Part shown: in pieces, positions 16,638 through 25,177 of the stretch
Layout: each line of letters begins with the position of its first letter
Numbering within the stretch: the first letter of the stretch is position 1
Notes under the pieces: model-generated
The model's database searches: none
Told to the model about the DNA's origin: nothing
Seen by the model: the letters and a program-made list of their open reading frames with translations, nothing else
Translations under genes and position numbers: made by a program
Source: Termitidicoccus mucosus
GTDB taxonomy: Bacteria; Verrucomicrobiota; Verrucomicrobiia; Opitutales; Opitutaceae
Length of the DNA stretch: 64,000 nucleotides
Assembly: GCF_038725785.1 (NCBI RefSeq)
Contig: NZ_CP109796.1
Location: 2,790,001 to 2,854,000 of the forward strand
Direction: 5' to 3'

Positions 16638-16879
16638 CCATTTCGCATTCAAACGTATAATAAGGGAGGGACGACCTCCGTGTCGTCCTTTCGCTCCGAA
16701 GCGGACGACACGGAGGTCGTCCCTCCAAAAGCCCATGGTTATAATATTTTCGATTAACATTGGCGCGGCAGTGCGGTAGGGCGAAGCCTCCGGCTGAGCC
16801 GCGGCTCGGCGGGGACGCCTCGCCCTACCATTTGCGCCAATGTTGAGAGAAATACTATATACGTTTGAATGCGAAATGG
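16638..16879. repeat. Nested composite palindrome containing families C and E
   Basis: Exact 22-bp inverted outer arms (16638-16659 and 16858-16879) enclose two separate hairpins. The first, 16665-16726, is family C (GGAGGGACGACCTCCG and complement). The second, 16756-16844, has arms AACATTGGCGC / GCGCCAATGTT around the family E core GGTAGGGCGAAGCC...CGCCCTACC at 16776-16829. The right outer arm ends 2 nt before the stop codon of the next gene. Confidence 0.9.
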
Positions 16880-16881
16880 CC

Positions 16882-17442
16882 TCACATCGTTCGCGCGCCG
16901 GCCGCTTGCTCCGCCTGCAACACATCGCGCCACAGCAGTGCCTCGCCCCTCAGGGCGTGGGTTTCCAGCATGGCAAAAATTTCCGTCTCCGCCGGTTCCT
17001 CGACGACGTGCCGCGGGTCGCCCGGCAGGCGCGGCATGATGGCGCGGGTGATCGCCCAGCAGGCCCAGGCGCGCCAGCGGCGCTGCTCGCGCCGCGGCTC
17101 GTTCATGCGCCCCGCGTAGTGCTGGAAATGCACCCGCGGATTGCCGATGAACACTTCGGGCGGCGCGTGCCGCAGCATCCAGGCGAGCGCCGCGTAGGGC
17201 ACGGGGCTCGCGCGCAGCACCGGTTCATCGCCGCGCAAATCGGCCCCCATCGCGCGGTCGAGGCAGAGGATTGCCCGCGCCGCGAGCCGGCGCCGCCAGA
17301 GATGGTGCGCGTATTTGAGCATCGTGGCGTAGAACAATGGGCCGCGGCCGGAACCGTGCATGGCGAGATCGCGCCAGTCCATTTGTCCGCGCGGTTCGGG
17401 CAGATGCGGGCAGCGCGGCAGCGGCGGGAGGGATGCGGGCAT
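16882..17442 (-). CDS. Conserved-looking hypothetical protein
   Basis: The 186-aa protein is not recognised. It is rich in Arg, Ala, Trp and His. Segments such as GPLFYATMLKYAHHLWRR, AILCLDRAMGADL, YAALAWMLRHAP, FIGNPRVHFQHYAGRM and RRWRAWACWAITRAIMP look like a soluble helical protein with many aromatic residues. There is no signal peptide. The gene is bracketed by two copies of the family E repeat (16776 and 17666), same orientation, about 0.9 kb apart. Function is unknown. Confidence 0.65.
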   Translation of the reverse strand: MPASLPPLPRCPHLPEPRGQMDWRDLAMHGSGRGPLFYATMLKYAHHLWRRRLAARAILCLDRAMGADLRGDEPVLRASPVPYAALAWMLRHAPPEVFIGNPRVHFQHYAGRMNEPRREQRRWRAWACWAITRAIMPRLPGDPRHVVEEPAETEIFAMLETHALRGEALLWRDVLQAEQAAGARTM

Positions 17443-17617
17443 GCGGTTTTCGTTGTCAGGTTATATATATCGCAGCCGGATTGGCCGGTTTAAAATACAC
17501 CGGGCTCTTTCTGGAATGTAACCTATTGGGCTACATTCCACCGTCCGCAGTGCCATGCACGACCGCCCCGCGGGGTTCGTCCCTCCTCCAAAGGCCAATC
17601 CTTTCGAAGCGTCGGCA

Positions 17618-17755
17618 TTGATGATATAATATAGTGTTTTCATTTAATATTGGCGCGGCAGCGCCGGTAGGGCGAAGCCTCCGGCTGAGCCGCGGCTCGG
17701 CGGGGACGCCTCGCCCTACCTTTTGGGACAAGGTTGAGAGAAAATACTATATGCG
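17618..17755. repeat. Family E palindromic element, copy 2
   Basis: The core at 17666-17720 (GGTAGGGCGAAGCC...CGCCCTACC) is nearly identical to 16776-16829. The flanks ATTGGCGCGGCAG and GTTGAGAGAAA(A)TACTATAT also match. A small hairpin GGAATGTA...TACATTCC lies at about 17513-17538. The rest of the 329-bp gap holds no gene. Confidence 0.85.
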
Positions 17756-17771
17756 ATGCGCCCCGCACCCC

Positions 17772-20258
17772 TCACATGCTGTCGAAATCGATCAATATGT
17801 CGCGGGGGCTGGAGCCGTTTTCGGGGCCGACGATGCCGTTTTCCTCCATCTGGTCCATGATGCGGGCGGCGCGGTTGTAGCCGATACGAAGGCGGCGCTG
17901 CAACGTGGAGGTCGAGGCGCGGCGGGTGGTCTTTATTATTTCAAAGGCGCGTTTATATAATTTCTCCTCCTCGCTCAGGCCCTTGTAGTCCTCGCCGTCC
18001 TCGTCGTCCATGTCGGCGGCGGCCTCGTCGTCGATGGTTTCCTGCACGTCCTGCGCGTATTGCGGCGGGCCGTTGCGCTTCAGGTATTCGACGAAGGCGG
18101 CGACTTCCTCGTCGGAGACAAACGCGCCTTGCGCGCGCACGAGGCGCGAGGTGCCGGGGGGCGTGAAGAGCATGTCGCCGCGGCCGATGAGCGTGTCGGC
18201 GCCCTTGCCGTCGAGGATGGTGCGCGAATCGACTTGCGAGGCGACCTGGAAGGCGATGCGCGAGGGGAGATTGGCCTTGATGATGCCGGTGATGACGTTG
18301 ACCGACGGGCGCTGGGTGGCGATGATGAGGTGGATGCCGGCGGCGCGGGCGAGCTGGGCGAGGCGGGCGACGCTGGTTTCGATCTCGGCGGCGGCGACCA
18401 TCATGAGGTCGGCAAGTTCGTCGATGATGATGACGATGTAGGGGAGGTGGTCGGGAATTTCGCCTAGCTCGTCGTCGATGCCCTGGAGTTCGGCCTGGCC
18501 GTCCCCGGCGCCGGGGGCGGAGGGCGCGACGGGAAAATCGGGGGCGGGGGTTTTCTTGCGATGGTTGAAGCCGCTGATGTTGCGCACGCCGACCTTGCCG
18601 AACATTTTGTAGCGTTTCTCCATTTCGGCGAGCAGCCATTTGAGCGCGGAAGGGACTTTCTTCGGCTCGGTGACCACGGGGATGAGCATGTGGGGGAGCG
18701 TGTTGAAAATTTTCAACTCGACCACCTTCGGATCGACCATGATGAGGCGGATGTCCTTGGGGCTCTTGCGATAAACAATGGAGGCGATGATGGAGTTGAT
18801 GCAGACGGACTTGCCCGAGCCGGTGGCGCCGGCGATGAGCAGGTGGGGCATGCGGGTGAGGTCCGAGATGAGGGGGCGCCCGGAGACGTCCTTGCCGAGG
18901 GCGATGGGGATTTCGGCCTTCGCGCCGACCCAATCCACGGATTCGAGGATGTCGCGCATGCCCACGGGCGCGGGCACGCGGTTGGGCATCTCGATGCCGA
19001 CGGCGGCCTTGCCGGGGATGGGCGCGAGGATGCGCACGGACTGGGCGCGGAGGTTGAGGGCGATGTTTTTGTCGAGGTTGGCGATTTTCTCGACGCGCAC
19101 GCCGGGCGCGGGGACGACTTCGTAGCAAGTGATGACGGGGCCGACGTGAATCTCGCCGGCGCTGACGGTGACGCCAAATTCGCCGAGGACGCGCACGAGG
19201 GAGTCCATGTTGTGCTTGTATTCGTCGTCGCTGTCGCCGGTGGTGTCGCTGGAATGATCGACGAGGAGGGTGAGCGGCGGGAACTGGTAGTTTTCCTCGA
19301 CGAGCGGGATGGCCGGGGTCTTGGCCTTTTTGGTTTCCTCGGGTTTGACGATGGCGGGGCCGCCGGGCGCGGGGGTGGCGGGGCCGCGGTTGATCTTTGC
19401 CGGCGCGGGCTTGGCGCCGGCGGCAGCGGCGGCGTCGGCGGGATTGGCGCCGGCGATGGCAGCGGCGGCGCCAGTGGCGTCGGCGGGCGCGGGGGGGCTT
19501 GCGGTGTCCGGGCTTTTCAGGTCGGAAAGCGGATCGGGTTTGCCGGATTTGATGATGACAGGTTTTTGTTTGGCGGCGGCCTCGGCGGCCTTTTTCGCGG
19601 CGCGCTCGGCCTCGGCCGCCTCTTTTGTCTGGCGCCTGAGTTCGGCGCGCTCGGCGGCGGCGATGCGGCGGCGTTCGCGCCACGCGGCGAGGGCGATGGT
19701 GACTTTTTCGAACTCGGCGACGATGTCCTTCGTGAAGATAAAGGTGAGCGAGACGCAGTAGAGCGCGGCCAGCAGCAGGCCCGCGCCGAACACGCCGAGG
19801 CTGCTTTTCAGGAAATCGGTATAGACGAGTTCGCCGACCGCGCCGCCGAGCCGGTAGGGAAAATAGCGGCTCGGCTCCAGCTCCGCCATCGCGGCGATGC
19901 CCGAGCCGGCAAAAATGCAGCACAGCATCGCGATGAAACGCGCGATGGCGAGCAGGCGGGCGTTGCGCACGGAGACCCATGTCATCCAGAAGAGAAACAC
20001 GGGCAGCAGCCACGTGCTCAGGCCGATGTAGGTGAAGGAAAGCGAGGAGATCTCCACGCCGACGGTGCCCACGAGGTTGCGCGGGGCGTAGGCGGTGTTG
20101 TCGCGCTGTTCGGGCGAATAATCGAGGAGCGCGACCGTAAGCAGCACGCCGATGAACAGGCACGCGAAGAACACACCCCAATGACGCGCGCGGCGCGGCG
20201 CGGCGAGGGCGGCGTTTTTGTTGCTGTTGTCGAATTTTACGGGCGCGGACTTGGCCAT
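17772..20258 (-). CDS. ftsK: DNA translocase FtsK
   Basis: The 828-aa protein moves chromosomal DNA during division. The N-terminus has four hydrophobic segments (about residues 28-190), then an Ala/Pro/Lys-rich linker (about 210-330). The motor follows: Walker A GATGSGKSV near residue 474, Walker B IVIIIDELADLM near 606, RIAFQVASQVDSRTILD, and a C-terminal gamma winged helix (STLQRRLRIGYNRAARIMDQME, about 780-805) that reads KOPS-type sites. The start at 20258 (MAKSAPVKFDN) precedes the first membrane segment. It is divergent from manA. Confidence 0.96.
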   Translation of the reverse strand: MAKSAPVKFDNSNKNAALAAPRRARHWGVFFACLFIGVLLTVALLDYSPEQRDNTAYAPRNLVGTVGVEISSLSFTYIGLSTWLLPVFLFWMTWVSVRNARLLAIARFIAMLCCIFAGSGIAAMAELEPSRYFPYRLGGAVGELVYTDFLKSSLGVFGAGLLLAALYCVSLTFIFTKDIVAEFEKVTIALAAWRERRRIAAAERAELRRQTKEAAEAERAAKKAAEAAAKQKPVIIKSGKPDPLSDLKSPDTASPPAPADATGAAAAIAGANPADAAAAAGAKPAPAKINRGPATPAPGGPAIVKPEETKKAKTPAIPLVEENYQFPPLTLLVDHSSDTTGDSDDEYKHNMDSLVRVLGEFGVTVSAGEIHVGPVITCYEVVPAPGVRVEKIANLDKNIALNLRAQSVRILAPIPGKAAVGIEMPNRVPAPVGMRDILESVDWVGAKAEIPIALGKDVSGRPLISDLTRMPHLLIAGATGSGKSVCINSIIASIVYRKSPKDIRLIMVDPKVVELKIFNTLPHMLIPVVTEPKKVPSALKWLLAEMEKRYKMFGKVGVRNISGFNHRKKTPAPDFPVAPSAPGAGDGQAELQGIDDELGEIPDHLPYIVIIIDELADLMMVAAAEIETSVARLAQLARAAGIHLIIATQRPSVNVITGIIKANLPSRIAFQVASQVDSRTILDGKGADTLIGRGDMLFTPPGTSRLVRAQGAFVSDEEVAAFVEYLKRNGPPQYAQDVQETIDDEAAADMDDEDGEDYKGLSEEEKLYKRAFEIIKTTRRASTSTLQRRLRIGYNRAARIMDQMEENGIVGPENGSSPRDILIDFDSM

Positions 20259-20401
20259 TTTGCGAGATTGGGCGGACAGGCGGCGGCTGACCTGGTTCGG
20301 AATTGCGAGCCCGCAAAATCGGGTTCGCGTCCGGGCGCGGTCAACGGCCAAATGCATTTTTCCAGAAATCCAGGCTGGCGGAAAGTTTTTAAGAGAGAAA
20401 C

Positions 20402-21394
20402 ATGATTCAAGTCATGCAACAAGTCCTGCGTTTCCAACCTCTCTACCAAGAACGCGTCTGGGGCGGACGCGTCCTCGAAACCGCGCTCGGCCGCGCGCTC
20501 CCCCCGGCCGCCGCCCCCGGGCAGGCGCCCGCGCCCATCGGTGAAAGTTGGGAAATCGTGGATCGCCCCGAGGCGCAATCCGTCGTCCGCGGCGGCGCGC
20601 TCGACGGCCTCACCCTGCGCCAGGCCATCGAGCGGCACGGCGCGGACATCATGGGCCCGGCGTGGCCGAAAGAGCGGGCGTTTCCCATCCTCGTGAAATG
20701 GCTCGACTGCCGCGAACGCCTCAGCCTGCAAGTCCATCCGCCCGCAGCCGTCGCGCCCGAGCTCAAGGGCGAGCCGAAGACGGAAAATTGGTATATCGCC
20801 GATTGCGCGCCCGGCTCGCACCTCATCGTCGGCCTGAAGCGCGGCGTCACCCGCGATCAATTCGAGCGCGCCCTCGCCGATCTCACGCTGGAAAACTGCG
20901 TGCACCGCTTCCCCGTCGGCCGCGGCGACTCCATCCTCGTGCACAGCGGACAGATCCATGCCATCGACGGCGGCAATCTCATCCTCGAAATCCAGCAGAA
21001 CTCCGACACCACCTACCGCGTTTACGACTGGGGCCGCGTCGGGCTCGACGGCAAGCCGCGCGCCATGCACATCGAGCAATCGCTGCGCTCCATCAAGTGG
21101 GACGACTTCGAGCCCGCTCCGCTGCGCGCCGCCAGCACCGCCGCCGTCATCGCCGACGCCCGCGAGTTCCGCATCCGCCGCGTGCCGCTGGCCGAGGGCG
21201 AGAGCTTCCGCGTCGCCGCCGGCGAACAGGCCCGCATCCTCAGCGTCGCCGAGGGCGCCGTGCGCGAAACACCGTCCGACGCGAACGCCGCCGCCTTCAA
21301 GCGCGGCGACAACGTCGTGCTGCCCCGCGCAGGCGCGTTTGTGTTTGAGGCGACCGAGGCTACAGTGTTGCTCATCACGGAAAACTTCAGCTAA
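20402..21394 (+). CDS. manA: Mannose-6-phosphate isomerase, class I
   Basis: The 330-aa protein interconverts mannose-6-P and fructose-6-P. Zinc-site segments are visible: LSLQVHPP, KTENWYIAD and VHSGQIHAID. The start QPLYQERVWGGRVL and GESWEI blocks match short Bacillus-type ManA proteins. An alternative ATG lies at 20414 (MQQVLRFQPLY). It could receive mannose released by the GH92 enzyme in the 47 kb region, but it is not linked to that cluster. A family G palindrome follows. Confidence 0.92.
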   Translation: MIQVMQQVLRFQPLYQERVWGGRVLETALGRALPPAAAPGQAPAPIGESWEIVDRPEAQSVVRGGALDGLTLRQAIERHGADIMGPAWPKERAFPILVKWLDCRERLSLQVHPPAAVAPELKGEPKTENWYIADCAPGSHLIVGLKRGVTRDQFERALADLTLENCVHRFPVGRGDSILVHSGQIHAIDGGNLILEIQQNSDTTYRVYDWGRVGLDGKPRAMHIEQSLRSIKWDDFEPAPLRAASTAAVIADAREFRIRRVPLAEGESFRVAAGEQARILSVAEGAVRETPSDANAAAFKRGDNVVLPRAGAFVFEATEATVLLITENFS

Positions 21395-21412
21395 TCTGAT
21401 CCGATCCAATCG

Positions 21413-21489
21413 CTCTCGTTCTCTTGCTCTTGCCCGCGCTCTCCGGCTCGTTTTTTCGAAAGAACAAGAACGAGCAAGAGAACGAGAAC
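21413..21489. repeat. CTCGTTCTCTTGCTCTTG palindrome, family G copy 2
   Basis: The arms CTCGTTCTCTTGCTCTTG and CAAGAACGAGCAAGAGAACGAG surround a CCGGCTCG spacer. It is related to the palindrome at 7385. Confidence 0.8.
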
Positions 21490-21522
21490 GGTTAAAACCA
21501 ACCCTCCAACCCACCACCCGCC

Positions 21523-22383
21523 ATGTCCGAAAACGAATCCGTCCAAACCGACGCCACCCCGAAAAACGGCCAGCCTGAAAAGAAGAAAGGCAAATGGCTC
21601 AAACGCATCGGCCTCGCGCTCCTCGGCTGCATCGCCGTCATCGTGATTGTCTGGGTGTTCTTCCTCCCGTCCATTGTCACCGGCGTCCTGCACCGGCGCA
21701 CCGGTTACGACGTCGCGCTCAAGGGCCTCTCGATCAACCCCTTCACGGCCCGCGTCAGCATCGACTCCTTTGTCATCAACAACCCCAAGCCCGACTACGC
21801 CGCGCCCGAGTTCGTCGATCTCCCCGCCTTCAAGGTCGATGCCGGACTCTTCTCGCTCTTCGGCAATCGCATGGTGCTGGAGGACGGCGACCTCAACCTC
21901 TCCTATGTCGCGCTCGTCCAGCCCGCCGGCAAAAACGGCGTCTCAAACGCCCAGCTCTTCGTCGACCGTCTCACCGGCGTCTCCGCGCCGCCCGCCAAGG
22001 ACGGCAAACCCGCCGAACCCAAGCCCGCGCCCGGGAAAACCGAACCCGCCGAATTCCTCATCAAGCGCCTCCACGTCCGCATCGGCAAAGTCATCATGAT
22101 CGACGAGACCAAGAACACCCGCAAGGAACTCGACATAAATTTCGAGCACACCTACGAAAATGTCACCGACGTGAAGCAGTTCATCACCGCCGACCTCGCC
22201 CGCAGCCTCCTCGGGCTCGGCAGCCAGCTCTCCGATCTCATCCCCGGCGAGGCCGGCAAAACCCTCGACGGCGTTTTCAAAAAAGGTGTCGATTTTCTCA
22301 CGCCCGCGGAGGACGGCGCCGGCGTGGGCGGCAAAGTCATCAAAGGACTGCTCGACAAACTTGATTCCAAGAAGAAGGAATAG
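21523..22383 (+). CDS. Membrane-anchored AsmA/DUF748-like protein
   Basis: The 286-aa protein has a basic N-terminus, one transmembrane helix (IGLALLGCIAVIVIVWVFFLP, about 29-49) and a periplasmic part. GYDVALKGLSINPFTARVSIDSFVINNP and LEDGDLNLSYVALVQP match the beta-rich repeats of AsmA-like/DUF748 proteins, which are linked to envelope lipid transport. It is much shorter than classical AsmA. It is probably cotranscribed with grpE, 20 nt downstream. Exact function is not known. Confidence 0.7.
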   Translation: MSENESVQTDATPKNGQPEKKKGKWLKRIGLALLGCIAVIVIVWVFFLPSIVTGVLHRRTGYDVALKGLSINPFTARVSIDSFVINNPKPDYAAPEFVDLPAFKVDAGLFSLFGNRMVLEDGDLNLSYVALVQPAGKNGVSNAQLFVDRLTGVSAPPAKDGKPAEPKPAPGKTEPAEFLIKRLHVRIGKVIMIDETKNTRKELDINFEHTYENVTDVKQFITADLARSLLGLGSQLSDLIPGEAGKTLDGVFKKGVDFLTPAEDGAGVGGKVIKGLLDKLDSKKKE

Positions 22384-22403
22384 TTAACTCGGCGGTTCAT
22401 CTT

Positions 22404-23135
22404 ATGACCGCACCCGAAAACGCTGAACCGCTGAAAAACAACAACACCGCCGCCGATCCCGCCGCGAGCCAGTCCGCGCCCGCGCCGGAACAGCCCGCTG
22501 CTGCTGCCACCCCGGCCCCGGCGCCGAACGACACTGGCTGCCAGCCCGCGAAGGGCGACGCACCGTCGTCGCCTTCATCGGATGACACCGCCGCCGCGTC
22601 CAAAAACCCGGCCTGCCCCGGCAAAACCCAGCCCGCCGACGCCGCCCAAAGCGCCGTCCTCGCCATGGCCGCGGAACTGGCCACGGCCAAAAAGGAGGCC
22701 GCCGACAACTACGACCGCTACGTCCGCGCCGTCGCCGACCATGAAAATTTCCGCCGCCGCGCGCTTCGCGAGAAAGACGAAATCCGCCTCTACGCCGCCA
22801 GCCGCGTGCTTGAGGACCTTTTTCCCATCATCGAGGCCCTCGCCCTCGGCATCAACGCCGCCAAGGCCCCCGGCGCCGACTCCGCCACCCTCGTCAACGG
22901 CATGACCATGGTGCTCGACCAGTTCAAGACCGCCCTCGCCGGCCACGGGCTCAAGGAAATCCATCCCGAAGGCGAAAAGTTCGATCCCAATCACCACGAG
23001 GCCATCGCCACCCAGCCCAGCGCCGATGTCCCCGAGGGCAACATCATCCAAGTCTTTCGCACCGGCTACGCGCTCAACGGCCGCGTCCTCCGCCCCGCCG
23101 CGGTGATCGTTTCATCGGGACCGGCGGCGGCCTGA
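22404..23135 (+). CDS. grpE: Nucleotide exchange factor GrpE
   Basis: The 243-aa protein releases ADP from DnaK. It has an unusually long Ala/Pro-rich N-terminus (about 75 residues), a coiled coil (AAELATAKKEAADNYDRYVR, RAVADHENFRRRALREKDEI) and the C-terminal beta domain ending in GEKFDPNHHEAIATQP, IIQVFRTGYALNGRVLRPA. The fingerprint NPHHHEA-type stretch (here DPNHHEA) is clear. dnaJ follows; dnaK is not in the window. Confidence 0.95.
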   Translation: MTAPENAEPLKNNNTAADPAASQSAPAPEQPAAAATPAPAPNDTGCQPAKGDAPSSPSSDDTAAASKNPACPGKTQPADAAQSAVLAMAAELATAKKEAADNYDRYVRAVADHENFRRRALREKDEIRLYAASRVLEDLFPIIEALALGINAAKAPGADSATLVNGMTMVLDQFKTALAGHGLKEIHPEGEKFDPNHHEAIATQPSADVPEGNIIQVFRTGYALNGRVLRPAAVIVSSGPAAA

Positions 23136-23146
23136 CGGCCTGATGA

Positions 23147-23212
23147 AAAATGCGGAATGCATAACGAACAATAAAAATCGCCCGTCCGGCGCGATCGTTC
23201 CATTCCGCATTT
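23147..23212. repeat. AAATGCGGAATG palindrome, family H copy 1
   Basis: AAATGCGGAATG and CATTCCGCATTT flank a spacer with a CGCCCGTCCGGCGCGATCG core, between grpE and dnaJ. Other copies at 27966-28100 and 43991-44099 supply protein C-termini. Confidence 0.75.
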
Positions 23213-23283
23213 GCCGCCTCTTCACATTATACATTCTTCATTATAAATTATTAAATTAGCCGCGCGGCGCGCGGCGCACACAC

Positions 23284-24438
23284 ATGGCCAAGGAAGACTA
23301 CTACGAACTGCTCGGCGTCGACAAAACCGCCAGCGAGGAAGACCTCAAAAAAGCCTACCGCAAAAAAGCAGTCCAATATCATCCGGACAAAAACCCGGGC
23401 AACAAGGAGGCGGAGGAAATGTTCAAGAAAGTTTCCGAAGCCTACGAAGTGCTGAAAGATCCGCAAAAACGCGCCGCCTACGACCGCTACGGGCACGCCG
23501 CGTTCACCGGCGGGGGCGGCGCGCGCGGTCCCGGCGGAGGCGGCGGCATGGGCGGCTTCCACGACCCCTTCGACATCTTCCGCGAGGTCTTCGGCGGCGG
23601 CGGCGGGGGCGGCGGCATCTTCGATCAATTTTTCGGCGGCGGTGGTGGTGGCGGAGGCGGCGGCCAAGATGGCTCCGATCTCCGCTACGACCTCGAAATC
23701 ACCCTCGAGGAGGCCGCCAGCGGCGTGGAAAAGGAAATCGCCTTCCGCAAAGCCGCCACCTGCGAACGCTGCCACGGCTCCGGTGCCGAGCCCGGCAGCA
23801 AGCGCGTCACCTGCCCCACCTGCCGCGGCTCCGGCCAAGTGCGCCGCTCCGCCGGCATCATCACTTTCACCCAGCCCTGCCCCACTTGCGGCGGCAGCGG
23901 CTCGAAAATAGAAAAACCCTGCACCGCCTGCCGCGGCGAGGGTCGCACGCCGCAAACCGTGAAAATCAACGCCCGCATCCCCGCCGGCGTGGACACCGGC
24001 TCGCGCCTCCGCAAGTCCGGCCTGGGCGAGGCCGGGGTTTCCGGCGGCCAGCCGGGCGATCTCTACATCGTCATCCACGTGAAGGACCACGGCATCTTCG
24101 AGCGCCAGGACGACGACCTCTTCTGCGAGATCCCGATAAAGTTCACCCTCGCCGCCCTCGGCGGTTCCATCGAGGTCCCCACCCTCTTCGGCAAAGGCAC
24201 GCTCAAAATCCCCCCCGGCACGCAAAGCGGCACGACCTTCCGCATCAAAGGCAAAGGCATGCCCAGCCTGCGCGGCCAGCATCAGGGCGACCAGATCGTC
24301 CGCGTGCACGTGGAGGTGCCCGCCAAACTCACCGCCGAGCAACGCAAGGCCCTCGAAGCCTACGCCGCCGCCATGGGCGACCCGCACGACCCGGAGCAGC
24401 CCAAGGGCTTTTTCAAAAACCTCTTCAAGGACGACTGA
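23284..24438 (+). CDS. dnaJ: Chaperone DnaJ
   Basis: The 384-aa protein has the full DnaJ layout: J-domain with HPD at residues 33-35, a long Gly-rich region with poly-Gly runs, four zinc motifs ([32 protein letters not shown]) and the C-terminal substrate-binding domains. It stimulates DnaK ATPase and hands over unfolded clients. It is downstream of grpE with a 148-nt gap that holds a family H palindrome. The stop codon touches the composite repeat. Confidence 0.97.
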   Translation: MAKEDYYELLGVDKTASEEDLKKAYRKKAVQYHPDKNPGNKEAEEMFKKVSEAYEVLKDPQKRAAYDRYGHAAFTGGGGARGPGGGGGMGGFHDPFDIFREVFGGGGGGGGIFDQFFGGGGGGGGGGQDGSDLRYDLEITLEEAASGVEKEIAFRKAATCERCHGSGAEPGSKRVTCPTCRGSGQVRRSAGIITFTQPCPTCGGSGSKIEKPCTACRGEGRTPQTVKINARIPAGVDTGSRLRKSGLGEAGVSGGQPGDLYIVIHVKDHGIFERQDDDLFCEIPIKFTLAALGGSIEVPTLFGKGTLKIPPGTQSGTTFRIKGKGMPSLRGQHQGDQIVRVHVEVPAKLTAEQRKALEAYAAAMGDPHDPEQPKGFFKNLFKDD

Positions 24439-24578
24439 TACCGTTTGCCTATGATAATCAGCCCCATGGAGGGCCGGGCTCCCGCGAGGCCGTCGCGGTC
24501 AAACGCGACGGTTTTCGGCGGCGGCCTCGCGGGAGCCCGGCCCTCCATCAAAAGTCGGACTTCTTTCGTGAGCGGTAT
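24438..24578. repeat. ATACC...GGTAT composite element with family A core
   Basis: Outer ends ATACCG / CGGTAT enclose the 83-nt family A palindrome 24466-24548 (ATGGAGGGCCGGGCTCCCGC and complement). The right flank (CAAAAG, then TTTCG, then GGTATAA) matches that of the element at 7450-7595, which carries a different hairpin core. Confidence 0.85.
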
Positions 24579-24640
24579 AAACCCTCGCACTTTCACGCTA
24601 GCCCGACCCGGACGCCCCGGTTAGGGTTTGACCAAACCAC

Positions 24641-25135
24641 ATGCTCGCCAACCCCAAGCTCCTCACGCTCCCTGAAGCCGTCGCCGCGCGCGAAAAACTC
24701 CGCGCCGCCGGACGCCGCCTCGTGCTCACCAACGGCGTTTTCGACCTTCTGCACACCGGCCACCTCCACTACCTCCAGCAGGCCCGCGCGCTCGGCGACG
24801 CGCTCTACGTCGCGCTCAACTCCGATGCCAGCGTCCGCCGGCTCAAAGGCCCGCTCCGTCCCGTGCAGGACGAGGAGCAGCGCGCCTACGCCCTCGCCGC
24901 GACATGGTTTGTCGATGGCATCGTCATCTTCCGCGAACCCCGCCTTACCTCCGAAATCCGCGCCCTTCGCCCCGACATCTACACCAAGGCCGGCGATTAC
25001 ACCCTGGAAAAACTCGACCCCGGCGAACGCGCCGCGCTCGAGGAAGCCGGCGCGCAAATCCGGTTCATGCCCTTCCTTCCCGGTTTCAGCACGACCAGCC
25101 TCATCGCCAAAATCAAAGCCGCCGGCGACATCTGA
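24641..25135 (+). CDS. rfaE2: D-glycero-beta-D-manno-heptose 1-phosphate adenylyltransferase (HldE C-terminal type)
   Basis: The 164-aa nucleotidyltransferase has LTNGVFDLLHTGHLHYLQQAR with the HxGH motif near residues 38-41, ALNSDASVRRLKGPLRPV and the C-terminal FLPGFSTTSLIAKI. This is the RfaE2/HldE cytidylyltransferase-like domain as a stand-alone protein, acting in ADP-heptose synthesis for LPS core. The kinase partner (RfaE1) is not in the window. Monocistronic between a repeat and the convergent namZ-like gene. Confidence 0.92.
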   Translation: MLANPKLLTLPEAVAAREKLRAAGRRLVLTNGVFDLLHTGHLHYLQQARALGDALYVALNSDASVRRLKGPLRPVQDEEQRAYALAATWFVDGIVIFREPRLTSEIRALRPDIYTKAGDYTLEKLDPGERAALEEAGAQIRFMPFLPGFSTTSLIAKIKAAGDI

Positions 25136-25177
25136 TCCCATTGCAGGGAAGCGTGCTTTTAAGCCACTGGGGACTTT

